From the NCBI RefSeq assembly GCF_025630775.1, contig NZ_JAOSZE010000040.1, positions 1-64,000 of the forward strand: a stretch of DNA of 64,000 nucleotides, given 5' to 3'. The position numbers were made by a program, and so were the translations under genes. The notes under the pieces are model-generated. The model was not told where the DNA came from. It ran no database searches and worked only from the letters and a program-made list of their open reading frames with translations. The DNA comes from Actinoplanes sp. KI2. Its GTDB lineage: Bacteria; Actinomycetota; Actinomycetes; Mycobacteriales; Micromonosporaceae. Positions 57,501-64,000 of this stretch are shown here, piece after piece; within the stretch, counting starts at the first letter, position 1, and the number at the start of each line of letters is the position of its first letter.

Positions 57501-60007
57501 ACGAGATCCCGCCGTTGCTGTCCTTCTCCGAGCGGACCGGCAGCCGCTTCCAGGCGCTCGCGATACTCAGCTACCAGCAGCTCATCCGCGCCCTGCAGGG
57601 CCGGACGGCCGGACCGGGCCAGTTCGCCGACGCCGACTTCGACGAGGCCGCCCACGTGAGCGCGGCCGCCCCGTACGGGACGTCCTTGACCACGTACCAC
57701 GTCAACCGCGCCCTCGCCGCGCTGTTCTTCGACGACACGGCGGCGCTCGAAGAGCATTCGGCCGCCGCCATGGCGCACAGCCGACCGGTCCGCGGCTTCT
57801 ACCTCTCGGCGATCATCCGGCTGGTGCGCAGCCTCTGCCTCACCGGCCGGATCCGCGCGGCGGGCGCCGACCCGGAGACGGAGGCCGAGCTGACCGAGCT
57901 CCGCGAGTGGCTCGCCCGGCGCGCCGCCGACGCTCCTCGCAACTTCCGGCCGCTGCTGCGGCTGGTCGAGGCCGAGCGAGCCTGGGCGCTGGCAGACGCC
58001 GCCACCGCGATCCGCGAGTTCGACGCCGGGCTCAGCGAGGTCTCCGGCCGGCCCTGGCACCACGCGCTGCTGGCCGAGCGGGCCGGCCTGTTCCACCTGG
58101 CCCAGGGCCTCGGCCACGCCGGCGAGCACCTGCTCGCCGAAGCCCGCGACGCCTACCGGTCCTGGGGCGCGGACGGCAAGGTCGCCGCGATCGAGGCCGG
58201 CTACCCGTTCCTGCGCACCACACCCCCGCCGATCACCTGGTCGGACGGCGGCCCCGGGGCCGGTTCGCAGCGGATCGACCTGATGGCGATCCTGCGCGCC
58301 GCGCAGGCGCTCGGCTCGCAGACCACCGTGGCCGGCCTGCAGGCCAAGGTCGGTGATGTGCTCAGCGCGATGACCGGCGCGACCGGCGTGCACCTCGTGC
58401 TGGAAAATCAGGAGACCGGGCACTGGTACGCGTCGGCGATCACCGGCACCGGCAGCGCGGCCGCGGCCACCCCGGTCACCGACCCGCAGGCCACGATCCG
58501 GTCGGACACCGATGTGGGCAGCCACCTCCCGATGTCCGCCATCCGCTACGCGCTGCGCACCCACGAACCGCTGCTGGTCGCGGATGCCACCCGCGACGAC
58601 CGGTTCGCCCGGGACCCCGCCCTGGCCGGCCTGCCTACCTGCGCGCTGCTGGTGGTACCGGTGCCCAGCCACAACGTCGCCCGCGCCGTGCCCGTGCTGG
58701 AGAACCGCCGGCAGGCCGCGGTCTTCTCCACCGACCGGCTGGAGACCGTACGACTCATCGCCGGGCAACTCGCCGTGTCCCTGGACAGCGCGATCCTGCA
58801 CGACTCGCTGGAGAGCACGGTGGCCGCCCGCACCAGCGACCTCGCGGCCACCAACCGCCGCCTCGCCGACAGCGAGCGGCGCCTGCGCTCCCAGTTCGAA
58901 CACGCCGCCGTCGGCCAGGTCGTGCACGGCATCGACGACCGCATCCGGGACGCGAACCCCGCGTTCCGCACCATGATCGGCAGGTCGATGCGCGCGCTGA
59001 CCGGCACCAAGCTGACCGACCTGGTCGTGACGTCCGCCCGGGACGAGCACCGGCGCCTGCTGAGCGCGGTGATCGCCGGACGGCAACCGCAGATCAGCCG
59101 CGAACTGTCCCTGCTGCGTGCCGACGGCACCGAGCTGCCCGCACACGTCACCGTCTCCGCGATCCGCGACGCCGACGGCCGGCCGGTCCACCTGATCAGC
59201 ATCTTCCAGGACATCAGCGCACGCCGCGCGGCCGAGGCCGCCCGCGACGAAGCCCACCTGGAACTGGCCGAACGCCACCGTGAACTGGCGGCCGCCAACC
59301 AGCTCAAGGCCGATCTCATCGGCATGCTCGGCCACGAGATCAACAACCCGCTCGCCGTGATCCTCGGCTACCTCGACCTGGCCCGCACCAGGGACGACGT
59401 GCCCGACGCCATCGCCGAGCTCCTCGAAAAGATCAACCGCAACGTCCGCCGCCTCGACTCGATCGTCCAGGAGGTCCTGGCCCTGGTCAGCATCGACGCC
59501 GGCCGGCTCATCGCGATGCCGGTGCCGATCCGGGTCGCCGAGCACATCGACGCGGCATTGACCGCCACCGCCACCACCGGCGTGGCCGTCAGTTGTCCGC
59601 GCGACCTGATCGGCGTCATGCAACCCGGCCACGTCGACCACGTCCTGACCAACCTGATCAGCAACGCCGCCAAGTACGGCGGCGGCGTCACCCGGATCGA
59701 GGCGGCCGCGACCGGCGGCCCGGCCGTCGCCATCGAGGTGCACGACGAGGGCCCCGGCGTCCCGCCGGAGTTCCGGAACCGGCTCTTCGATCGCTTCGCC
59801 CGCGCCGACCGCACCGCGGGCACCATCTCCGGTACCGGCCTCGGCCTCTACATCGTCCGCGAACTGGCCCGGGCCAACGGCGGCGACGTCACCTACCGCC
59901 CCGGCCGGCACCGCGGCTCGGTCTTCGTCCTCACCATGCCGGCGGCGTACGGCACCCCGGACGCCGCCGGCCTGGGGACTGCGGCGCGGGCCGTCAGCCG
60001 AGGGTGA
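54509..60007 (+). CDS. Giant Ser/Thr kinase-like/AAA ATPase/GAF/PAS/histidine kinase signalling protein
   Basis: 1832 residues. A protein-kinase-like domain at about 5-260 has VVHRDITPANLI and YLPPEQTGR, but DFE in place of DFG. An ATPase follows with Walker A GPPGIGKSALV near 310 and ALDDLQWSSSSALRVMD near 430. A long helical repeat region covers about 600-1250. GAF about 1260-1430, PAS about 1455-1575, then HisKA with His1609 in MLGHEINNPLAVI and a C-terminal HATPase (NLISNAAKYGGG, GTGLGLYIVRE). The layout matches the HstK-like hybrid kinases known from cyanobacteria and myxobacteria. No receiver or cognate regulator gene is adjacent. ATG 54509. The 3' end overlaps the convergent oxidoreductase gene by 14 nt. 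Confidence 0.9.
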   Translation: MAEESLYRSERTQVLRRPAPDGTVICKRTTGAGAIRRIDRERAVLRHLAGIPGVPRLAGRQGRQSLVLLDDGGRTADGERFPMPRLLEIARALTGVVAAIHQADVVHRDITPANLIIGESGAPVLIDFEFALTGPEARNGSAPPDEPVGTLGYLPPEQTGRLRLAVDRRADLYGLGATLYALATGFPPFPGDDPLELIRDTLVRTPTFPADLTPDLPRGFSDILMRLLEKDPERRYQSAEGLAHDLLHFSDGAADGWCLGERDFPAVLTAPGHLVGRDPEVGRLVAALDAAQAGGAAVLVSGPPGIGKSALVNALRPTVTDRGGWFLTGKYDQFRTGTGSGGVTRAMRQLAGLVLAEPEAEMAVDRQLLAAALGPNTAVATYLIPEMATLMGGPDEGGSDGQGLAPGRITATVVATLRAVAARRPIVLALDDLQWSSSSALRVMDAIVTTAPTVPGLLFVATYRDQEVGPDHPLWPMAARWAREGRITAPVRLAGLAEAGLGELVAAVLRMAPAAVARLAGSIGQGSGGNPYATVELLNALRADGLLVLTDAGWSWDEEAVSAFTGRHRLPELLAARIEQLPPPTRQVLTALACLGGDVRLALLAVALRQTEPELVQGLAPAATERLVALDRGAAAADTVRFRHDLIHRAAHEDLAVAERDRLQITIARRLAPCPDYRQEAAEQYLAIAGRIDAHRELRSAAALLHAAGRRSFGLTNYPIAEELLSTADDLAARAGGIAPLRNAIAVDRHAVLFCLGRLDEADEVYRELSDRHPDVLTLAGATASQINSLMQRARSRTAIELGLGVLRQFGIEPPADLAPYVEAGLDRLYDWAADLATGEPDLGETTDPRIIAAGRLMNRLLTPTFLVDPLLNAWLVVEARDMWTRHGICAPFLVTLGAALNVMVDLRDDYRTGYLISGQMVAAAVRHGYRAETAILQFQYLCYNAPWHEPLEDLLDDTFRARDELVAAGDLQVASMVSVRLLNVQLDTTETLEALADEIPPLLSFSERTGSRFQALAILSYQQLIRALQGRTAGPGQFADADFDEAAHVSAAAPYGTSLTTYHVNRALAALFFDDTAALEEHSAAAMAHSRPVRGFYLSAIIRLVRSLCLTGRIRAAGADPETEAELTELREWLARRAADAPRNFRPLLRLVEAERAWALADAATAIREFDAGLSEVSGRPWHHALLAERAGLFHLAQGLGHAGEHLLAEARDAYRSWGADGKVAAIEAGYPFLRTTPPPITWSDGGPGAGSQRIDLMAILRAAQALGSQTTVAGLQAKVGDVLSAMTGATGVHLVLENQETGHWYASAITGTGSAAAATPVTDPQATIRSDTDVGSHLPMSAIRYALRTHEPLLVADATRDDRFARDPALAGLPTCALLVVPVPSHNVARAVPVLENRRQAAVFSTDRLETVRLIAGQLAVSLDSAILHDSLESTVAARTSDLAATNRRLADSERRLRSQFEHAAVGQVVHGIDDRIRDANPAFRTMIGRSMRALTGTKLTDLVVTSARDEHRRLLSAVIAGRQPQISRELSLLRADGTELPAHVTVSAIRDADGRPVHLISIFQDISARRAAEAARDEAHLELAERHRELAAANQLKADLIGMLGHEINNPLAVILGYLDLARTRDDVPDAIAELLEKINRNVRRLDSIVQEVLALVSIDAGRLIAMPVPIRVAEHIDAALTATATTGVAVSCPRDLIGVMQPGHVDHVLTNLISNAAKYGGGVTRIEAAATGGPAVAIEVHDEGPGVPPEFRNRLFDRFARADRTAGTISGTGLGLYIVRELARANGGDVTYRPGRHRGSVFVLTMPAAYGTPDAAGLGTAARAVSRG

Positions 60008-61253
60008 CCACCGTGCCCGCGTGCCGGGAGCGCTCGGCCGCCCACACCACCTGGTGGCTGGCGAGGCTGGTGGTGGCGTCGGAGTCGAGCAGGCCCGGGT
60101 CGTTCGCGGCGACCGCGGCCAGAAAGGTGTCGGTCAGCGTCTCGTCGGCGTCGGTGTGGTCGGCTTCGAGGCCGCCGGGGCCGCCGGTGTGGATCACCTC
60201 CTCCTCGCCGGTCCGGAAGTCGAGCAGGCGCAGCCGCGCGCCGTCGCCCTCCAGGTAGCCGTGGGTGCCGAAGAGCCGGGTCTTGCGCAGCTCGAACGGG
60301 CTGAACGCGGTCATCGTGAACGAGCAGGTCGCGCCGCCGGCGAACTCCATCGTGACGACCTGGTGGTCGACGGCGTCGTTGTCGCTCGCATACACGCAGC
60401 GGCCGTACGGCCCGTCGCGCAGCGCGGCCCGCACGCCGGCCTCGGTGTGGTCGGCGGTGACCGCGGACAGCGGCCAGAACTCCTTCTCGGGATCGCCCAG
60501 GCAGCCGAGGTACAGCCTGGGCGCCGAGTACGGGCAGGCCGGCTCGAGCGGGCAGTCGAGGCACCGGTCGGCGGCGCCGTCCGGCCGCGCCTCGGGCCGG
60601 AAATGCGCGAGGCCGCCGAACGAGCTGACCCGGGCCACCGGCCGGTCGACCAGGTGCATCAGCCAGTCGATGTCGTGGCACGCCTTGGCCAGCAGCATGG
60701 GTGACGACGTACGGCTGCTGCTCCACTCGCCGCGGACGAACGAGTGCGCGTGATGCCACCAGCCGACCGGTTCGAGGTGCTGCACGCTGACCAGCGCGCC
60801 GATCCGGCCGGAGTCGAGCAGCCGCTTCACCGTGCGGGAGTATTCGGTGTAGCGCAGCACGTGGCACAGCGCAAAGATCACTTTGTTCCGCTCGACCGCC
60901 TCGGCGATGCGCACCGCCTCGTCCTCGGTCGGCGCCATCGGCTTCTCGAGCATCAGGTGGTAGCCCAGGTCGGCCAGCGCGATCGCCGGGCCGGAGTGCT
61001 CCCGGTCGGAGGTGGCGACGATCGCCGCGTCGGCGAGCCGGCCCGCCGCCGCGAGCTCGCGCCAGTCGTGGAACACGGCGCTCTGGTCGAGGCCGAACTC
61101 GGCGGCGAACCGCTCGCGGCGGCCGGCATCCGGCTCGGCGACGGCGACCGGACGGCCGGCGCCGGTGGCGACCGCGCGCCGGGCGTAGCGCTGGCCGCGA
61201 AGGCCCGCTCCGACAACCGCTAGCCTGACGGGGTTGACTCCGACTTGGTCCAC
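59994..61253 (-). CDS. Gfo/Idh/MocA-family sugar oxidoreductase
   Basis: About 419 residues. The N-terminal Rossmann motif is LAVVGAGLRGQRYA; LEKPMAPTEDEA is the classic EKP motif of the family, and CHDIDWLMHLVD lies at the substrate site. A four-Cys patch (CLDCPLEPACPY) could bind metal. Likely oxidises a sugar or inositol-type substrate imported by the ABC transporter downstream of the divergent ROK gene. Start uncertain: GTG 61253 puts the Rossmann strand eight residues in and leaves a leader after the predicted -10 box; ATG 61280 and 61283 lie at or before the expected transcription start. Confidence 0.88.
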   Translation of the reverse strand: MDQVGVNPVRLAVVGAGLRGQRYARRAVATGAGRPVAVAEPDAGRRERFAAEFGLDQSAVFHDWRELAAAGRLADAAIVATSDREHSGPAIALADLGYHLMLEKPMAPTEDEAVRIAEAVERNKVIFALCHVLRYTEYSRTVKRLLDSGRIGALVSVQHLEPVGWWHHAHSFVRGEWSSSRTSSPMLLAKACHDIDWLMHLVDRPVARVSSFGGLAHFRPEARPDGAADRCLDCPLEPACPYSAPRLYLGCLGDPEKEFWPLSAVTADHTEAGVRAALRDGPYGRCVYASDNDAVDHQVVTMEFAGGATCSFTMTAFSPFELRKTRLFGTHGYLEGDGARLRLLDFRTGEEEVIHTGGPGGLEADHTDADETLTDTFLAAVAANDPGLLDSDATTSLASHQVVWAAERSRHAGTVVTLG

Positions 61254-61262
61254 GCCGGTCTC

Positions 61263-61287
61263 ACTTTCTATGCTCTCCATCATTAGT
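61263..61287. promoter_or_regulatory. ROK-type operator at the dehydrogenase promoter
   Basis: An imperfect 25-bp palindrome of form ACTTT-N2-ATG-N4-CCAT-N3-TAGT matches a second site upstream of the substrate-binding protein. It overlaps the -10 of a minus-strand promoter: TTGACC (61312-61307), 18 bp, TACTAA (61288-61283). It lies 42 bp before the ROK start, so one repressor could control both directions. Confidence 0.65.
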
Positions 61288-61329
61288 AGCCTGGACCGGT
61301 CGGATGGGTCAAGGGAGAGGATGGGCCGC

Positions 61330-62439
61330 ATGGCCGAGGCCATCGTCGGAGGCAGTCTTTCGCGGCTGCGGGAGCTCAACACGCAGAGCGCCCTGCGGGT
61401 GCTGCGCGGCGCCGAGCCGATGACGCTCACCGAGCTGTCGAAACGCACCGGGCTCTCCCGGGCGTCGACCGAGGACGTGGTCGACGACCTGCTGGCCCAG
61501 CGCTGGGTGGTCGAGGAGGCACCGACCGCCGGGGCGATGGGCCGGCCGGCCCGGCGGTTCCGGTTCCGCAGCGACGCCGCGCACGCGCTCGGCGTCGACA
61601 TCGGCGGCCACCGGGTGCGCGCGATCATCACCGACCTGGACGGCGCGGTGCTCGGCCGCGCGGAGGACGAGGTCGACGCGTCCGCGGGCCGCGACCGCCG
61701 CCTGGCGGCCGCCGACGACGTCGTGGCGCAGTGCCTGCGGCGCAGCGGGCTGACCACCGACCAGCTGTGGGGCGCCGGGGTCGGGAGCAGCGGCCTGATC
61801 GACGCCACCGGCAAGGTGGTGCTGTCGGTGGACATCCCGGAGTGGACCGGGCTGAGCCTCTCCGAGCACTTCCGCGCCCGGCTGGGCGTGCCGGTGCTGG
61901 CCGACAACGACGGGCGGCTGGCGGCGCTGGCCGAGCGGTGGCGCGGCGTGGCCCGCTACGCGAAGGACTTCGTCTACCTGCTGGCCGGCCTGCGCACCGG
62001 CCTGGGGCTGGTGATCGGGGGCGAGCTGCACCGCGGGTTCGGCGGAGCGGCCGGCGAGATCGGCGCGCTGCCGGCCGCCGGGTGGATCCGGGCCCAGGAG
62101 CATCTGCGCAAGGCCGGCGGCGAGGCCGGCGACGTGTTCGCGGCGGCCCGGGCCGGCGACCGGCAGGCGACGGCCGCGGTCCGCCGTTATGTGCGCGACC
62201 TGTCGGTGGGCACCGCCGCGCTGGTGCTCACGCTGGATCCGCAGATGGTGGTGCTGGGCGGCGGCTTCTCCCGCTCCGCCGACGTGCTGCTCGACCTGCT
62301 GCGCCGTGAGCTCGACAAACAGTGCATCCGGACGCCCGAGGTGCTCGCCTCGCAACTGGGCGACGAGAGCGTCGTGCTGGGCGCGGCACGCCTCGCGCTG
62401 GACGACGCCGAGCTGCGCCTGTTCGGCGTCCGTCCTTGA
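61330..62439 (+). CDS. ROK-family transcriptional repressor
   Basis: A 369-residue regulator. The N-terminal winged helix-turn-helix (RVLRGAEPMTLTELSKRTGL) is followed by a sugar-kinase-like ROK domain: LGVDIGGHRVRAIITDLDG, ADNDGRLAALAERWRG, then GLVIGGELHRGFGGAAGEIG. The usual Cys-rich zinc cluster of ROK proteins is not evident. It probably represses the adjacent dehydrogenase and sugar transporter until a sugar ligand binds. ATG 61330 was chosen since GGAGAGG lies 9 nt upstream; ATG 61321 abuts the ribosome site. Confidence 0.9.
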   Translation: MAEAIVGGSLSRLRELNTQSALRVLRGAEPMTLTELSKRTGLSRASTEDVVDDLLAQRWVVEEAPTAGAMGRPARRFRFRSDAAHALGVDIGGHRVRAIITDLDGAVLGRAEDEVDASAGRDRRLAAADDVVAQCLRRSGLTTDQLWGAGVGSSGLIDATGKVVLSVDIPEWTGLSLSEHFRARLGVPVLADNDGRLAALAERWRGVARYAKDFVYLLAGLRTGLGLVIGGELHRGFGGAAGEIGALPAAGWIRAQEHLRKAGGEAGDVFAAARAGDRQATAAVRRYVRDLSVGTAALVLTLDPQMVVLGGGFSRSADVLLDLLRRELDKQCIRTPEVLASQLGDESVVLGAARLALDDAELRLFGVRP

Positions 62440-62467
62440 CAAACTTTTCATGGAGACCATAAATAGT
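62436..62467 (+). promoter_or_regulatory. Promoter with overlapping ROK-type operator for the ABC transporter operon
   Basis: TTGACA (62436-62441) is a consensus -35 element; CATAAA (62458-62463) is the likely -10. Bases 62443-62467 form an operator with the same fixed positions as the site at 61263-61287, here within a longer palindrome of AAACT/AGTTT arms. A repressor bound here would cover the -10 region. Confidence 0.7.
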
Positions 62468-62513
62468 TTCCAACCTGACGGCACGCTCGAGCCGGCGTGG
62501 AAGGAAACTGGTC

Positions 62514-63767
62514 ATGGCAAGGTTCCGACGTGCTGCGCTCGCCCTGGCGGGCGCGGCCGCCCTGATTCTGGCCACCGCGGCCTGCGGCGGCGGTAACGAC
62601 TCCGGAAGCGACACCAACGCCAAGGTGACCCTGTCGTACGCGATCTGGGACAAGAACCAGGTCCCCTCGATGCAGCAGCTCGCCTCGGCATTTACGAGGG
62701 AGAACCCGAATATCACGGTCGACGTTCAGCTGACCCCGTGGGAGACCTACTGGACGAAGCTGAAGGCGGCGGCGACCGGCGGAGCCGCGCCGGACGTGTT
62801 CTGGATGAACGGCCCGAACTTCCAGCTCTACGCCGCGAACGGGGTGCTGGCCCCGCTCGGCGACTTCGACCCGAACAACTACCCGAAGTCGCTGGTCGAC
62901 CTCTACACCCTCGACGGCAAGCACTACGGGCTGCCGAAGGACTTCGACACCGTCGGCCTCTGGTACAACAAGGCACTGTTCGACGCGGCCGGGGTGAAAT
63001 ACCCGGACGACACCTGGACCTGGGAGACCGTCAAGGCCGCGGCGGGCAAGCTCACCGACAAGGCCAAGGGCCGGTACGCGATCGCGGCGAACCTCAGCTC
63101 GGCCCAGGAGTACCACTACAACACCGTCTACCAGGCCGGCGGGTACGTGATCTCGCCCGACGGCAAGACCTCCGGGTACGCCGACCCGGCCACCGTGCAG
63201 GGGTTGAAGTTCTGGACCGACCTGATCGCGGCCGGCCAGTCGCCCGATCTCAAGACGATGACCGACACCGCCCCGATCAACCTCTTCGAGTCCGGCAAGA
63301 CCGCGATGTACTACGGCGGCTCGTGGGACGCGGCCGAGTTCACCGCCAACTCGTACACCAAGTCGAAGGTCGACGTGGCCGTGCTGCCCAAGGGCGTCAA
63401 GCGGGCGACGATCATCCACGGGCTGGCGAACACGATCAGCGCGAAGTCGCCGCACCAGGCGCAGGCCTGGAAGTTCGTGCAGTTCCTGGGCTCCCAGCAG
63501 GCCGCGCAGGTCGAGGCGAAGGCGGGCGTGATCCCGGCGTTCACCGGCACCCAGCAGGCGTGGGTGCAGGCGCACCCGGAGCTGCATCTGCAGGCGTTCC
63601 TCGACGAGCTCGCCTACGCGGTGCCGTACCCGGTGTCCCGCAACACCGCCGCGTGGAACGAGCTCGAGACCACGTACCTCACGCCCGCCTGGAACCAGCA
63701 GGAGGACGTGTCCTCGGCGGCCGGCAAGCTCGCCTCGGCCATGAATGACGCCCTGGCCAAGGAGTAG
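62514..63767 (+). CDS. ABC sugar transporter substrate-binding lipoprotein
   Basis: A 417-residue family-1 extracellular solute-binding protein. The lipoprotein signal ends with LATAACGGG, whose Cys is lipidated. The mature part shows YAIWDKNQVPSMQQL, NPNITVDVQLTPWETYW and DVFWMNGPN, typical of oligosaccharide binders. Its tail has the family end ALAKE. ATG start with GGAAAC upstream. The permease gene begins 4 nt after its stop. Substrate is probably a sugar; it is controlled with the ROK repressor by the shared operator. Confidence 0.92.
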   Translation: MARFRRAALALAGAAALILATAACGGGNDSGSDTNAKVTLSYAIWDKNQVPSMQQLASAFTRENPNITVDVQLTPWETYWTKLKAAATGGAAPDVFWMNGPNFQLYAANGVLAPLGDFDPNNYPKSLVDLYTLDGKHYGLPKDFDTVGLWYNKALFDAAGVKYPDDTWTWETVKAAAGKLTDKAKGRYAIAANLSSAQEYHYNTVYQAGGYVISPDGKTSGYADPATVQGLKFWTDLIAAGQSPDLKTMTDTAPINLFESGKTAMYYGGSWDAAEFTANSYTKSKVDVAVLPKGVKRATIIHGLANTISAKSPHQAQAWKFVQFLGSQQAAQVEAKAGVIPAFTGTQQAWVQAHPELHLQAFLDELAYAVPYPVSRNTAAWNELETTYLTPAWNQQEDVSSAAGKLASAMNDALAKE

Positions 63768-63771
63768 CGGC

Positions 63772-64000
63772 GTGATCGACACGGTCGTCGAGACGGCCCG
63801 GGTCGCGGAGCGCAAGCCCGCGGCCCGGCGCCGCCGCCGCATCAACCGGGGCGAGGCCCTCTGGGGCTACGCGATGATCGCCCCCACCGGCCTCGGCCTG
63901 CTCGTCTTCTACCTGTGGCCGGTGCTGCAGACCGGATATCTCTCGTTCACCCACTCGGGACCGTTCGGCGGTGCGGCCCAGTGGACCGGGCTCGCGAACT
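63772..64000 (+). CDS. ABC sugar transporter permease, N-terminal part (runs off the right edge)
   Basis: About 76 codons are visible from a GTG at 63772. A basic N terminus (KPAARRRRRINRGEALWGY) is followed by the first membrane helix (MIAPTGLGLLVFYLWPVLQT) and YLSFTHSGPFGG, typical of MalF-type permeases paired with a family-1 binding protein. The rest lies outside the window. Confidence 0.85.
   Translation, partial: MIDTVVETARVAERKPAARRRRRINRGEALWGYAMIAPTGLGLLVFYLWPVLQTGYLSFTHSGPFGGAAQWTGLAN

Noticed and set aside
54035..59911. Long minus-strand open frames opposite the giant kinase and cyclophilin
   Set aside because: Low-complexity shadow frames without motifs; the opposite strand has well-formed domains.

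Overview
The window is very GC-rich DNA from an actinomycete. Its giant NRPS, SARP regulator, several Ser/Thr kinases, ECF sigma/anti-sigma pair and ROK/ABC sugar locus would suit a Micromonosporaceae-type genome such as Actinoplanes. That placement is inferred from gene style, not from a marker gene. No tRNA, rRNA, CRISPR array, insertion sequence or phage gene was seen.

Region 1 (1-24.1 kb) is a biosynthetic gene cluster that predicts a nitro-aromatic nonribosomal peptide. One unbroken minus-strand NRPS gene enters from beyond the left edge and starts at 14979. In the window it reads A-T / C-(a)-T-E / C-T / C-A-T / C-(a)-T / C-(a)-T, where (a) is a truncated or decayed adenylation domain. 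Only two of six visible modules keep an intact A domain, and one of these carries a textbook threonine code. Next come an ornithine-carbamoyltransferase-like enzyme with a rebuilt amino-acid pocket, an amidase, a type II thioesterase, a methyltransferase, a bacterial nitric oxide synthase, and a TxtE-like nitrating cytochrome P450. The P450 keeps the TxtE tryptophan-binding residues but has Trp at position 176, the known regioselectivity switch. A SARP regulator closes the cluster. Five promoters share 11-bp-periodic heptamers ([GC]CGATAA type) followed after 10 bp by TAGNGT, so the whole cluster looks like one SARP regulon.

Region 2 (24.1-31.9 kb) is a compact second locus. An EspR-like XRE regulator and an ImmA/IrrE metallopeptidase (+) converge on an operon (-) of TetR regulator, MAB_1171c-like membrane protein, NAD-dependent epimerase-type enzyme and a KS-ACP-alpha-oxoamine synthase fusion. 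It could make and control a small amino-ketone or signal-like metabolite.

Region 3 (32-37.6 kb) concerns the cell wall: an FHA protein, a Ser/Thr kinase with an extracellular lytic-transglycosylase-like domain, and three secreted wall-active proteins, two of which share near-identical C-terminal domains. Region 4 (37.9-41.7 kb) is a partner-switching set: STAS protein, coiled-coil GAF-ANTAR protein, and PAS-SpoIIE-HATPase-STAS phosphatase. Region 5 (41.9-46.7 kb) holds a DUF4331 surface protein, a TPR protein and a His-rich NicO/RcnA-type metal exporter. Region 6 (46.7-54.4 kb) has an HD hydrolase, a Ser/Thr kinase, an RskA/SigK-type pair, a secreted subtilisin, a secreted propeller protein and a secreted cyclophilin. 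Region 7 (54.5-60 kb) is a giant kinase-ATPase-GAF-PAS-histidine kinase. Region 8 (60-64 kb) is a sugar locus: Gfo/Idh/MocA dehydrogenase, divergent ROK repressor, substrate-binding lipoprotein and the start of a permease. Two matching 25-bp operators tie it together.
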